A stretch of 64,000 nt of DNA from Vulcanimicrobiota bacterium (GTDB lineage: Bacteria > Vulcanimicrobiota > Vulcanimicrobiia > Vulcanimicrobiales > Vulcanimicrobiaceae): positions 19,087 through 83,086 of the forward strand of contig JAFANA010000057.1 in NCBI GenBank assembly GCA_019232905.1. Reading direction: 5' to 3'. A program made the position numbers and the translations under genes. The notes below the pieces were generated by a model, which was not told where the DNA came from, did no database searches, and saw nothing but the letters and a program-made list of their open reading frames with translations. How positions within the stretch are numbered: position 1 is the stretch's first letter; every line of letters begins with the position of its first letter. Shown piece by piece: positions 25,257 to 34,053 of the stretch.

Positions 25257-26094
25257 TACGGAAAATCATCCATCCGGCGATTGCTAAGCCGAGTGCGGTA
25301 ACGGCAGCCGCGGTGTACCCCGCAGGCTGTCGCGTCGACGGCAGCACGGGTTCAGCGGGGAGATTGTATGCTTCGGGACGGTCCGTCAGCAAGAAGAACG
25401 CATTGAGCGGACCGACGCCGCCACCGGCATCGTCGGCGCCGTAGAGTTCAGCGTGTATGCCGCGCTTGGTGAGCGTTTCGACACGCGCACGCGCGCGTTC
25501 GCGAAGCTCGTCGATGTTGCCGAATTGAATCGACTCCGTCGGACACGCTTTTGCGCATGCCGGCACAAACCCGAGTTTCTGCCGGTCGTAACAGAGCGTG
25601 CATTTTCCGGCGACCCCGCCGTGACCTTGCAAAGCTGTTTTTTGTTCTTCGACGCGTTCTTCGCTGAGCGACGCAAGATTATAGTGCGTGCCTTCAGGGT
25701 CGAAGCGCTCGATGAGATCGACGACGCCGAACGGGCACGACACGACGCAGTATCCACATCCGTTGCATACGTCAGGCTGGATGAATACTGAATCGTACTC
25801 ATTACGAATGATCGCACCGGTCGGACACGCTTCCATACATCCGGCGTTCGTGCAGTGTTTGCAGACATCACTGCTCATCAACCAACGATTGGCGACGCCG
25901 TCCTCCGTGGGCATCGTCTGCTCGACGAACGCAACGTGCCGCCACGTCGTCCCCGACAGTTCCACCGTATTGTCATAGGAATTGCCGCTGAAGGCAAACC
26001 CATCCGACGGCAACTCATTCCACTGCTTACACGCAACCTCACACGCCTTACACCCGATGCAAAGCGTCGTGTCCGTAAAAAACCCTGTAGCCAT
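25249..26094 (-). CDS. Four-cluster 4Fe-4S subunit of formate dehydrogenase
   Basis: A 281-aa electron-transfer subunit with four ferredoxin-type Cys groups: CIGCKACEVACKQW, CKHCTNAGCMEACP, CNGCGYCVVSCPFG, and CTLCYDRQ with PACAKACP. This matches FdnH/FdoH-type beta subunits. A single C-terminal membrane helix (AAAVTALGLAIAGWMIF) would anchor it. ATG 26094 is chosen because AGAGG precedes it and MATGFFTDTTLCIGC leads directly into cluster 1; upstream in-frame codons extend into the dispersed repeat and look non-coding. Confidence 0.92.
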   Translation of the reverse strand: MATGFFTDTTLCIGCKACEVACKQWNELPSDGFAFSGNSYDNTVELSGTTWRHVAFVEQTMPTEDGVANRWLMSSDVCKHCTNAGCMEACPTGAIIRNEYDSVFIQPDVCNGCGYCVVSCPFGVVDLIERFDPEGTHYNLASLSEERVEEQKTALQGHGGVAGKCTLCYDRQKLGFVPACAKACPTESIQFGNIDELRERARARVETLTKRGIHAELYGADDAGGGVGPLNAFFLLTDRPEAYNLPAEPVLPSTRQPAGYTAAAVTALGLAIAGWMIFRNA

Positions 26095-26129
26095 TAGCGA
26101 ACCTCTAACGTCATGCCAGGTTCCTCTAT

Positions 26130-26169
26130 TGTCATCCTGAGCGAAGGTGCGAAGCACCGTAGTCGAAGG
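26130..26169. repeat. Dispersed palindromic repeat copy (GTCATCCTGAGCGAAGG)
   Basis: TGTCATCCTGAGCGAAGG is followed by the hairpin GGTGC-gaa-GCACC and then GTAGTCGAAGG. It lies between the formate dehydrogenase alpha and beta genes, inside the operon. The copy at 42531 has GGCGC-gga-GCGCC at the hairpin, a compensated change. Confidence 0.8.
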
Positions 26170-26179
26170 GCAGTAGCCA

Positions 26180-29100
26180 TCAGACCTCCGATCCGCCGTG
26201 TTCGTCGCCTTGCATGTGCTGATAGCCGTGGCCGTGGTGCGCTTTGGCCCAGTCGCCGATCGGTTGTCCGAGCGGATCGCGTTCTTGCGCGGGAACCGGT
26301 GCGTCGATGCGGTCGCGATGACGCGGCGGACGGCGTCCCGCCCGGATGTTGCACGTGAGCGTCTTCGATTCGTGAATCGACACGTTCGGATCGAGCGCAA
26401 TCGGAATTAGGTTGCCGACGCTGTCTCCGCGTGCAAGCCCGGTCATCTCGCCAAAGTTATACGGAACGCCGATTTGATGCACGCGTTTGCGCTGTCCTTT
26501 TGACGTGACGCGCAGCGGTTGCATGCGGCCGCTCACGAGCGCGCGTGCTTCCATGTCGCCCGTTGCGGTCGAGATCGTCACCCAGCCGCCGTTTTTGATG
26601 CCCTTCTCAACGGCGAGTTCCGGATCGATCTCGGCAAACGCTGCCGGCTGCAATTCTGCGAGCCACGGCACGTATTTCGTCATGATGCCCGAGTACTCGG
26701 TGATCCGATACGTGGTGAGCACGTACGGATAATCGTCCGATACTTCACCGTTATACGGATTGTCGTCGCGTCTGTACTCGCCGTAGGCCGGATTACTCTG
26801 TTGCCCGTAGAGTTCGTTCCGCACGACCGACTGCACCGGTTCGTAGTGCGCCGGAAGCGGACCGTCTTTCAGTCCGCTTGCGACGAAGAGCTGTCCGCGT
26901 CCGTCCATCATCATGATGAACGGATCGGCGCCCGAGTGCGCATCCATTCCTTTGCCGTCCGGATCGGCCGGCGTATTCGGCGCTTTCGTTGCGATGAAAT
27001 CAGGAACGTCGATGCCGGTCCATTTGCCTTGACTCTCGTCCCACCAGACGTATTTCTTGCGTTCGCTCCACGGCTTTCCGTCGGGATCGGCGGATGCGCG
27101 ATTGTAGAGCGTCCGACGGTTCGCCGGCCACGCAAAACCCCAGTTCAGCGCCGTGTACGGTCCGCTTCCGTCGCGATTACGGGCGCGATTGTTCTGCTTA
27201 TCGGGGCAGACGCCGCTGTAAATCCATCCGCCGCAGGCGGTCGATCCGTCGTCTTTAAGCTCCGTGAAACTCGCGACTTGCTCGCCGTCGGCCACGCGAT
27301 AGCCGTTGATTTCTTGCAGCACTTTGAGAACCGACGGTTCTCCTTTTGCGCGCTCACTCGGATCGTCGTGATCGTAGTCCCACGTCATGTGCTGGATCGG
27401 ACGATCTTTCGGATCGGTCGAATCCGCATACAACTCTTTCAGACGCTTTGCAAACCACGTGAAATACCACGCATCGCTCTTGGAGTCGCCGAGCGGCTTG
27501 ATGGCTCGATCGTGCCATTGCAGCATACGGCTCGTCTGCGTCATCGTGCCTTCTTTTTCGAGCACGGTCGCGGCGGGCAGAAAAAAGACTTCCGTACCGA
27601 TCTTGCTCGGATCGGCACCCTCACGACGCCAGAACGAGACGGTTTCGTTGTCGTAGCTGTCGATATTGACGAACCATTCCAGCTGCTCCATCGCCGCTCG
27701 CGTGAGCCCGGCATTCTGATTCGATGCGCCCGGATTTTGTCCGATCGCGAAGTAGCCTTTGACGGTCCCGTCCTTCATCGCAAAGACAAGCGGAAGCATC
27801 GAGTGATCGCCGATCAACTGCGGCAGATAATCGAAGCAGTAATCGTTTTCCGCTTTGGCGTGTTCACCGTAGAACGCTTTGAGCAGCGAGACCATATATT
27901 TCGGTGTGTTTGCCCACCAGCCGGTCGGCTTCGTATTCGTTTTCAGCCAAGCGGCGAGTGTTTGTTCGTCGCGCAATGCGGACGGCGTCGGCAGATACCC
28001 CGGCAGCAGATCGTAGAGTGTCGCGATATCGGTTGCACCTTGAATATCGGCGTGGCCGCGTAACGCCATGATGCCGCCGCCCGGACGTCCGATATTTCCG
28101 AGGAGCAGTTGCAGCACGGCGGCCGTGCGAATCATTTGCACACCGTCGGTGTGCTGCGTCCATCCGAGCGCATAGGCGAACGCCGTCGTTTTCTCGCGGC
28201 CGCTGTTCGAGGCGAGCAAATCGGCGATTTTCGTGAACGTCGCCGGCGGTATTCCGCACACGCGTTCTACCATTTCGGCCGTATAGCGCGAATAATGCCG
28301 CCGAAGAAGGTTGAGCACACAGCGCGGGTGCTGGAACGACGGGTCGCGTTTGACGTGTCCCCGTTCATCCTTCTCGTACGCCCACGTGCTCGTATCGTAG
28401 ACGCGGCCTTCTTTGTCGTAGCCCGAGAAGACGCCGTCGAGATCTTCGGTATCCTGGAATTTCTCGCTGACGATGTTCGAGGCGTTGGTATACGCGTAGA
28501 CGTATTCTTTGAAATACCGTTCGTTCGTCAGCACATAGTTGATGATGCCGCCGAGGAACGCGATATCGGTGCCGCTGCGAATCGGTGCGTAGATATCCGC
28601 CATCGCCGACGTGCGCGTGAAGCGTGGATCGACGTGAATGATCGTCGCGCCGCGTTCCTTCGCTTCCATGACGAAACGGAATCCGACCGGATGCGCTTCA
28701 GCGAAATTCGATCCCTCGATGAGGATGCAGTCCGCGTTCGCGATATCGGGTAGCCAAACGGTGGCGCCGCCGCGCCCGAACGAGGTGCCCAAACTGGGCA
28801 CCGTCGAGGAGTGTCATATTCGCGCCTGGTTTTCGATCGATACGACGCCGAGCGAATGCATCAACTTGCCCAGCATGTAGTTCTCTTCGATGCCGAACGT
28901 TGCGCCGCCGAGCGATGCGATGCCGAGCGTGTGATTGACGCGGCGCTTCTCGCCGGTATCCGGATTCGTCCATTCGCGTGCGAACGTCTTTTCGCGTGTC
29001 TCTTTTACGAGTTGCGCGATCCGTTCGAGCGCCCACTCCAACGGACGCTCTTCGTAACGGTCCGAGTACGGCGCGCGATACTTTACCGTCGTCCAGCGCT

Positions 29101-29398
29101 GATCGTTCATCGTGAACCCGAAGATCGCAGAGCCCTTCGGACACAAATGTCCGCGGTTGATCGGGCTTTCGGGATTGCCTTCGACGTCGAGCAGCGTTCC
29201 GTCATCGCTCACATACGCAAGCAAACTGCAGCCGACCGCGCAGTAACAGCAGAGACTCGTGACGGCCTTTGCGTTTGCGATTCGTCCTTTGAGTTCTCTC
29301 GTTCGCTGCGATAGAACGTTCGGCAAACTTCCGACGCGTTCGTGCAGATCGAGCTCTTGAGACGGCGCGAATTGCGTAAGATCGATCGTGGTTTTCAC
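26180..29398 (-). CDS. Formate dehydrogenase alpha subunit, selenocysteine-containing
   Basis: A 1072-aa Mo/W-bisMGD oxidoreductase of the FdnG/FdoG type, oxidising formate to CO2. The N-terminal part has the 4Fe-4S site C50-x2-C53-x3-C57 with C86 in LCPKG. The frame then meets UGA at codon 195 (28816-28814), flanked by ENQARI before and HSSTVPSLGTSFGRG after. FdnG has the same context, NQARV-Sec-HGPTVASL. The rest continues without another stop: GSNFAEAHPVGFRF, VDPRFTRTSAMADIYAPIRSG, YALGWTQHTDGVQMIR, LLGNIGRPGGG, RGHADIQGATD and the cofactor-binding C terminus. It is therefore one gene with selenocysteine, not two ORFs. There is no Tat (RR) signal at the N terminus, so the catalytic side may face the cytoplasm. 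Confidence 0.93.
28784..28802 (-). promoter_or_regulatory. Candidate bacterial SECIS hairpin
   Basis: In minus orientation, GGTGCCCA (28802-28795) pairs perfectly with TGGGCACC (28791-28784) around a GTT loop. The stem begins 11 nt after the UGA, so the loop is 19 nt from it, with G first in the loop. This fits the general bacterial SECIS pattern (short stem just 3' of UGA, G at the loop start) recognised by SelB. Confidence 0.75.
28814..28816 (-). other. In-frame UGA read as selenocysteine (residue 195)
   Basis: The codon series AAC CAG GCG CGA ATA TGA CAC TCC is uninterrupted apart from this UGA, and both flanks align with FdnG at its known selenocysteine. Selenocysteine is a ligand of the Mo/W atom. 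selA, selB, selC and selD are not in this window. Confidence 0.88.
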
Positions 29399-29426
29399 TC
29401 TAGTTGCCTCTTCGGTCGGAAGGGAA

Positions 29427-29448
29427 CGGGGGCCGCGCTCAGCCCCCG
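29427..29448 (-). other. Hairpin between the MFS carrier and formate dehydrogenase genes
   Basis: CGGGGGC (29427-29433) pairs with GCCCCCG (29442-29448) around 8 nt, in the 66-bp space between the carrier stop and the alpha-subunit start. There is no strong T-tract in either direction, so it may be a weak attenuator or a processing site that sets different expression of the two genes. Confidence 0.4.
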
Positions 29449-29464
29449 CATTGTATCAGAAGAA

Positions 29465-30802
29465 TTACGCGGTCGCGGGTTTTGGTTGTCCTGTTGGTTT
29501 CTTCACGAAGAACGGGATAATCGCCGCGATGATCAGCATCACCGCAATCCAGTCGAGCGCAGTCGAGTACGAACCAGTGCGATCCTTCACGAAGCCGGCG
29601 ACAGACGGACCGACGACACCACCAACGCCCCATGCGGTCAGAATGTACCCGTAGATCTGACCCAAGTAGCGCGTCCCGAAGTAGTCTGCCGTGAAAGACG
29701 GCATTACGCCGAACCCGCCGCCGTAGCAGAGCAGAACGATTGCAAAGCAGGTGAGCACGCCGCCAAGCCCGTTCAAATGCCCCACAATGAAGAAGATGAC
29801 CACTTGAATGAGGTACATGACCGTGTAGGTCATGCCACGGCCGATGCGGTCTGAAACCGAGCCCCAGAAGAAGCGTCCAAGACCGTTGAAGACGGCGATG
29901 AAGCCATACCAGAGCGCGGCGGTTGCGGCACCGGCACCGCTGAACTCACTGATCATGGGGACGGCATTCGAGATGATGAAAATTCCGGCCGTGACGTTCA
30001 GGAAGAGCAAAACCCACAAGCCGTAGAGCTGCGGCATGGCGAGCGCCTCGCCCGGCGTGTAGCTCGGGCCTGTTGCAGCAGCGGCGGTCGCACCGGTGAC
30101 GGTGTAACCCTGCGGCGGATTGCGCAGCAGCGTGGCACATAGTCCCCCTAAGATGATGAAGACGATGCCCGAGTACACGAAGAGCATCATCGCACCGTGA
30201 ACGGCGTCAGGGGACAATGTATACGCGGTTGGATCGAACGTCGTCCCAGCCTTAATCGCATCCGCGCGCGCAGTAACGTATTTGAGTGCGGGTTTGGCAG
30301 CAGCGGCGTACGGGGCAAGCCGCGTAACGATTTGATTGTAGAAGAACGCACCGAGTCCGAAACCCATCACGACCATGCCGCTGCCAAGACCGCGGCGGTC
30401 GGGAAACCACTTGGTGACCATCGCTACCGGCGTAACGTACGCCATGCCGTTGCCGAAGCCACCGATGATTCCGTAGGTCAGATCGAGCCACCATTTTCCG
30501 AGCGATTGCGTGCCTAATCCGGCGAGCAATACGCCGACGCCCCACAAAACGGCACCGACGATCGTAACCGTCCGTGGACCGACACGATCTTGCCAGCGTC
30601 CGCCGAAAACGGCGCCGAGCCCAAGGAAAAAGATAGCGAGTTCAAATGGAATCGTTGCGTCTTGTGTTGACCAATTGAAACCGGCAATCAGCGTGTTCGT
30701 GAAGATGCTCCAGGAATACACTGTGCCCAGGCACATCATCACAATGATGCCGGCCAGCGCAATCCCCCAACGATTGCCTGAAGACGCGGGAGTGGAAGTC
30801 AT
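29465..30802 (-). CDS. MFS transporter, oxalate/formate antiporter (OFA) type
   Basis: A 445-aa, 12-helix carrier. CLGTVYSWSIF in the first helix, GGRWQDRVGPRTV in loop 2-3, GIIGGFGNGMAYVTPVA, KWFPDRRGLGSGMVVMGFG in loop 4-5 and DYFGTRYLGQIYGY are OFA-family landmarks (OxlT group). OFA members move small carboxylates such as oxalate, formate, pyruvate or lactate across the inner membrane. Directly upstream of and co-oriented with formate dehydrogenase, formate is the most likely cargo, though oxalate/formate exchange is also possible. A GGGAGAAC Shine-Dalgarno precedes ATG 30802. Confidence 0.88.
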   Translation of the reverse strand: MTSTPASSGNRWGIALAGIIVMMCLGTVYSWSIFTNTLIAGFNWSTQDATIPFELAIFFLGLGAVFGGRWQDRVGPRTVTIVGAVLWGVGVLLAGLGTQSLGKWWLDLTYGIIGGFGNGMAYVTPVAMVTKWFPDRRGLGSGMVVMGFGLGAFFYNQIVTRLAPYAAAAKPALKYVTARADAIKAGTTFDPTAYTLSPDAVHGAMMLFVYSGIVFIILGGLCATLLRNPPQGYTVTGATAAAATGPSYTPGEALAMPQLYGLWVLLFLNVTAGIFIISNAVPMISEFSGAGAATAALWYGFIAVFNGLGRFFWGSVSDRIGRGMTYTVMYLIQVVIFFIVGHLNGLGGVLTCFAIVLLCYGGGFGVMPSFTADYFGTRYLGQIYGYILTAWGVGGVVGPSVAGFVKDRTGSYSTALDWIAVMLIIAAIIPFFVKKPTGQPKPATA

Positions 30803-30930
30803 AGTGTTCTCCCTTACGTAGATGCAGCAAGTGGTAAGTAGAGGCCTGATTGGATGCTTAGACTTATTTAACGTAGGCCCTATTTGATTGCGCTGATGCG
30901 GAGAAATCCCACTGCTTGACGCACTACGCG
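30803..30930 (-). promoter_or_regulatory. Upstream region of the formate carrier/dehydrogenase operon
   Basis: 128 bp between two minus-strand genes, AT-richer than its surroundings. It holds the probable operon promoter, but no clear -35/-10 pair can be picked. Two imperfect direct repeats (GTAGAGGCCTGATTGGAT, and GTAGGCCCTATTTGAT about 35 bp on) could be regulator sites. Confidence 0.3.
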
Positions 30931-31104
30931 CTAATTTGGCGCTTCGAAAGTCGATGCAACAAACGTCAATGCTACGATCCCTACAAACGTTTCCGCGCGG
31001 AATGCGGGCATCAAGAACGCGGCTGCAATAGCGCAGGCAACGCCGACCGGCGTCACCACCGACCCGCCCGTGATAAAGTCATAGATTTCATTGACTACGC
31101 GCAT
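30931..31104 (-). CDS. Small 57-aa membrane protein
   Basis: An ORF below usual size cutoffs, starting ATG 31104 and ending TAG 30931, that overlaps the 3' end of the upstream FTR1-like gene by 17 bp. The sequence has two hydrophobic stretches, VVTPVGVACAIAAAFLMP and TFVGIVALTFVAS, linked by FRAET, a plausible two-helix hairpin. The coupled start, the membrane character and the lack of another explanation for this stretch support a real gene, probably a partner of the upstream membrane protein. No family is recognised. Confidence 0.5.
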   Translation of the reverse strand: MRVVNEIYDFITGGSVVTPVGVACAIAAAFLMPAFRAETFVGIVALTFVASTFEAPN

Positions 31105-31813
31105 AAAATACTTTTCGTTGGACGGCGACGAGCACGAGGCTGAGAATCGTATAGCCGGCGATGAACGCGAAGAGCGTCGCGTCTTCGAGCGGCCAGGCGA
31201 TGCGGGCGCCTTCCCCGGTCCAGAATGTCCCGAGCGAAAGCAACATCACGCCGACGACTCCTTTGAGTAAATTTTCGGGCACGCGCGAAAACGGTGTGCG
31301 CAACGCAATCGTGGCAACGACGACGACCACGAGCGCAAGAATCGCGCCGCCGGTCGACCATGCGACGAGTGCCGGCGTCGAAGCAGCAAATGTCACGACG
31401 ATTACCGCCACCTCGAGCCCCTCGACGAAAACACCTTGAAACGCAACGGCGAAACCGTAGCGCTCTTCGCGCCGCGCGCTTAAATGTTCGACTTGACGGC
31501 GATAGATGGCATCCTCGTCATGCAGCGCTTTCCGCCCGGCGTAACGCCAGACGGCTTTGCGCAGCCAACCGATCCCGAAGAGAATCAAGAACGGTCCGAC
31601 GATTAACTCCAGCCGTTGAAGATCGACGGCGTTCATTAAAATCGGCGTACCGACCGCCACGAGCGCGATCAGAACAACGGTTGCTGCGATCGTCCCGCCG
31701 ATTGCGGCACGCCAGCCTTGCGTTACCGCTACTGCTAAAACGATCGTCGCTGCTTCGATAAACTCTACGGCGGAGGCAAAAAACGTCGTGCCGGCGAGTA
31801 CCCACGGGTTCAT
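31088..31813 (-). CDS. FTR1/COG4280-like membrane protein
   Basis: A 241-aa protein with about seven hydrophobic segments in two similar halves. The first half has SAVEFIEAATIVLAV and the second has GVFVEGLEVAVIVVTF; the latter resembles the REGLE-type motif of FTR1 iron permeases and the COG4280 group. Acidic residues at these places bind cations in FTR1. Cation transport is therefore suggested but not shown. It overlaps the YncE/phosphoesterase stop by ATGA and the small membrane protein by 17 bp. Confidence 0.6.
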   Translation of the reverse strand: MNPWVLAGTTFFASAVEFIEAATIVLAVAVTQGWRAAIGGTIAATVVLIALVAVGTPILMNAVDLQRLELIVGPFLILFGIGWLRKAVWRYAGRKALHDEDAIYRRQVEHLSARREERYGFAVAFQGVFVEGLEVAVIVVTFAASTPALVAWSTGGAILALVVVVVATIALRTPFSRVPENLLKGVVGVMLLSLGTFWTGEGARIAWPLEDATLFAFIAGYTILSLVLVAVQRKVFYARSQ

Positions 31814-34053
31814 AGTCTCGGCTTACCCGCCGCGTGACGAAGAATATCGTTCAGTTCCGCGTCGTCGACGTCGTCCGCGCGCGTAAAATCCATTCGAGCA
31901 CTTTCCGCCGCGCCATATGCGGTCTGCGCGTTCTTTGCGTTGACGTCGATGCGCGGGGAAAGCACATCGAATGGCGCGAGCGACGGCTGCGCTGCGAACG
32001 CGTCATAAAGCGGCGGCGCGACGGCGTCGTAGATCGACATCGGCGGAAGGCCAAGGAGCAGTTCAATCGTTCGAACGACGGCGGAGGTGCTGTAGTGCGC
32101 GTTATGCACGCCTTGCGCCGCATACGGTGAGATCAGGTAGAACGTCGTGCGTTGATCATCGACGTGATCGGGACCGTTTTGCGAATCGTCCTCGATTGCA
32201 AAGATCGCGGTGCTCGCCCAGTACTTCGAATGTGAAACGATGTCGACGAGTCGTCCGAGCGCGTGATCGTTCTGCGCAACAAATGCTTGCGGCGTCAGCG
32301 TTCCCGGCTTCGTACCGGATGTGTGGTCGTTGGGCAGACGCACGATTTCGAGCGCCGGAAGATCGCCGCGCTGCACGTAGCCGTCGAACTCGCGCTTCCA
32401 TTCGTCGATGCGTGCTTCGTCGCTCTTTTGCAAGTCGAACGGCGGATAGTGCTCGTCGAATTTACCTGTGAGACCGGACATGCTCGTTGTGACGAAACCG
32501 CCGCCGATTACCGCATAGGACACGAATTCACCGTAGTCGCGCAGTGAAACGCCGTGTTTGTTCGCGTCGTCCCACAGGTATCCGTTGTGCGGCGTGCTCG
32601 CGACGGCGCCGTCTTCGAAGTCGTAGAGTTCGCGACGGTGGCCGTAGTTCGGCGGCCAGAAGCGCTCCAGGTAGTCGTTCGCAAACGCCGCCGTCGACCA
32701 GTTGTGGCCGTTTGCGCTCACTTGCGCGTCCGTGTAGGTGTTGTCGAAGATGCCGAAGCGCTCGGTCAAGGCGTGTTGATTCGGTGTGACGTTTTCGCCG
32801 AACCAGGTGAGTTTCGGATCGCCGTTCGCACCCGGTACGTCGCCGAGCACTTGATCGTACGTACGATTTTCTTTGATGATGTAGATGACGTGTTTGATCG
32901 GTCCGTCCGGCCGCACCACGGTTTGCGGCGGCGTCGGCTGTGGGGAAGGAATGTTCGCGAGCACCGCTGCCGTGCTTTGCGCGCTAAAGGCGCCGCGCGG
33001 AATCGTTCGCACAGATCCGAAGAGCATTGCGGCTACGTATCCCGAGCCGTGCTTTGCCGTCGGATCGAATTCGGGATTCGCGCGCGAACGTTCCCCTTTA
33101 CCGTCGATGACGTAGACATTCTTCGCATCGACCGCGACGCCGGCAGGATACCAGCCGGCCGGGGCGCGCGCGATGAGTTTGCCGTCGCGAATTTCGGCAA
33201 CCGCATTTTCTGCGCCGAGCGACACGTAGAGTGTCCCGTCGGGCGCGAGCGCAAGCCCGTTCGGCGATGCGCCGACTCCCTGCGGTAGTCCGACGCTTAT
33301 GCGTTGCGTGACGCGGTCGGTTGCCGTATCGACCACATCGATCGCATCGTCGTCCGCGCATGCGACGTACAGCCGGCTTTGATCTTTTGAGAGCGCGAAC
33401 GCCGCAGGGTGGAGATCGACGGCGATCGTGACGGGCGGTTCGATCGTCGCATGTAATCGCAAACGCGCTTTCGTGACGGTAGCGCCGCCTTTATCGGCGA
33501 CATAGACGGCATCTCGCGTTATCGCGACGGCCGCAGGGTGCAGACCGGTACGCACCGTACGCAGCGGAGTCGTCTGCGTGGACCCCGTCAATCGGAACGC
33601 GTCCAGCTCGTTTCGTGTATCGCTCACGCTAGCCAGCGTCGTACCGGAAACTGCGATGGCGCTGACGTACGGCCCGGCGTTTTGCAAGGTTGTAACGGTG
33701 CCGCTTCCGATATCGGCCGAAAGGATCGCGTTGGTCGAGCCGCCCGCGGCGAGTATCGTATGATTGTCGATCCAAACGGGTGATCCGAATGCGTCTTTGA
33801 GCGCGATGTCGCGGATCGTGTGAAGATCCGTTGTCGCGAGAATGCGAAGCGCAGCCGGATTGAACCCGCCTTCGATCACCGCGAGTTTCGTGCCGTCGGG
33901 TGAGAGCGCGATGCCTTGCGGCATCGTTCCGGTCGTCGCGAAGTTCGCAACGGGCGCAGAAATGCGCCATCCTGTTGGAATGATCGTCGCTTGCATCACG
34001 GTTGCCGCTAGCGTAACGAGCGCGAGCCCACTAAGAATTACGAGACGACGCAT
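31810..34053 (-). CDS. Secreted YncE-like beta-propeller / phosphoesterase fusion
   Basis: A 747-aa exported protein. The signal peptide is MRRLVILSGLALVTLAATVMQA. Residues ~35-380 form a beta-propeller with repeated blades (MPQGIALSPDGTKLAVIEG, LHPAAFALSKDQSRLYVA, ASPNGLALAPDGTLYVS). Residues ~410-740 form an alkaline-phosphatase-superfamily phosphoesterase, beginning KHVIYIIKENRTYDQVLGD and including IFAIEDDSQNGPDHVDDQRT metal-binding residues. It resembles acid phosphatase and phospholipase C members; the substrate is unknown. TAATG couples it to the chromate transporter upstream. Confidence 0.85.
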   Translation of the reverse strand: MRRLVILSGLALVTLAATVMQATIIPTGWRISAPVANFATTGTMPQGIALSPDGTKLAVIEGGFNPAALRILATTDLHTIRDIALKDAFGSPVWIDNHTILAAGGSTNAILSADIGSGTVTTLQNAGPYVSAIAVSGTTLASVSDTRNELDAFRLTGSTQTTPLRTVRTGLHPAAVAITRDAVYVADKGGATVTKARLRLHATIEPPVTIAVDLHPAAFALSKDQSRLYVACADDDAIDVVDTATDRVTQRISVGLPQGVGASPNGLALAPDGTLYVSLGAENAVAEIRDGKLIARAPAGWYPAGVAVDAKNVYVIDGKGERSRANPEFDPTAKHGSGYVAAMLFGSVRTIPRGAFSAQSTAAVLANIPSPQPTPPQTVVRPDGPIKHVIYIIKENRTYDQVLGDVPGANGDPKLTWFGENVTPNQHALTERFGIFDNTYTDAQVSANGHNWSTAAFANDYLERFWPPNYGHRRELYDFEDGAVASTPHNGYLWDDANKHGVSLRDYGEFVSYAVIGGGFVTTSMSGLTGKFDEHYPPFDLQKSDEARIDEWKREFDGYVQRGDLPALEIVRLPNDHTSGTKPGTLTPQAFVAQNDHALGRLVDIVSHSKYWASTAIFAIEDDSQNGPDHVDDQRTTFYLISPYAAQGVHNAHYSTSAVVRTIELLLGLPPMSIYDAVAPPLYDAFAAQPSLAPFDVLSPRIDVNAKNAQTAYGAAESARMDFTRADDVDDAELNDILRHAAGKPRL

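Noticed and set aside
26519..28063. 514-codon open frame on the plus strand
   Set aside because: It is the complement of formate dehydrogenase coding sequence; composition is Arg/Val/His-rich with no family motif.
26180..28801. Formate dehydrogenase alpha subunit as two genes or a nonsense-mutated pseudogene
   Set aside because: The single UGA is at the selenocysteine position of FdnG, the frame is otherwise open for over 1000 codons, and a SECIS-like hairpin follows.
30916..31143. 75-codon plus-strand frame in the gap before the FTR1-like gene
   Set aside because: Arg/His-rich with no hydrophobic pattern; the minus-strand 57-aa frame explains this stretch better.
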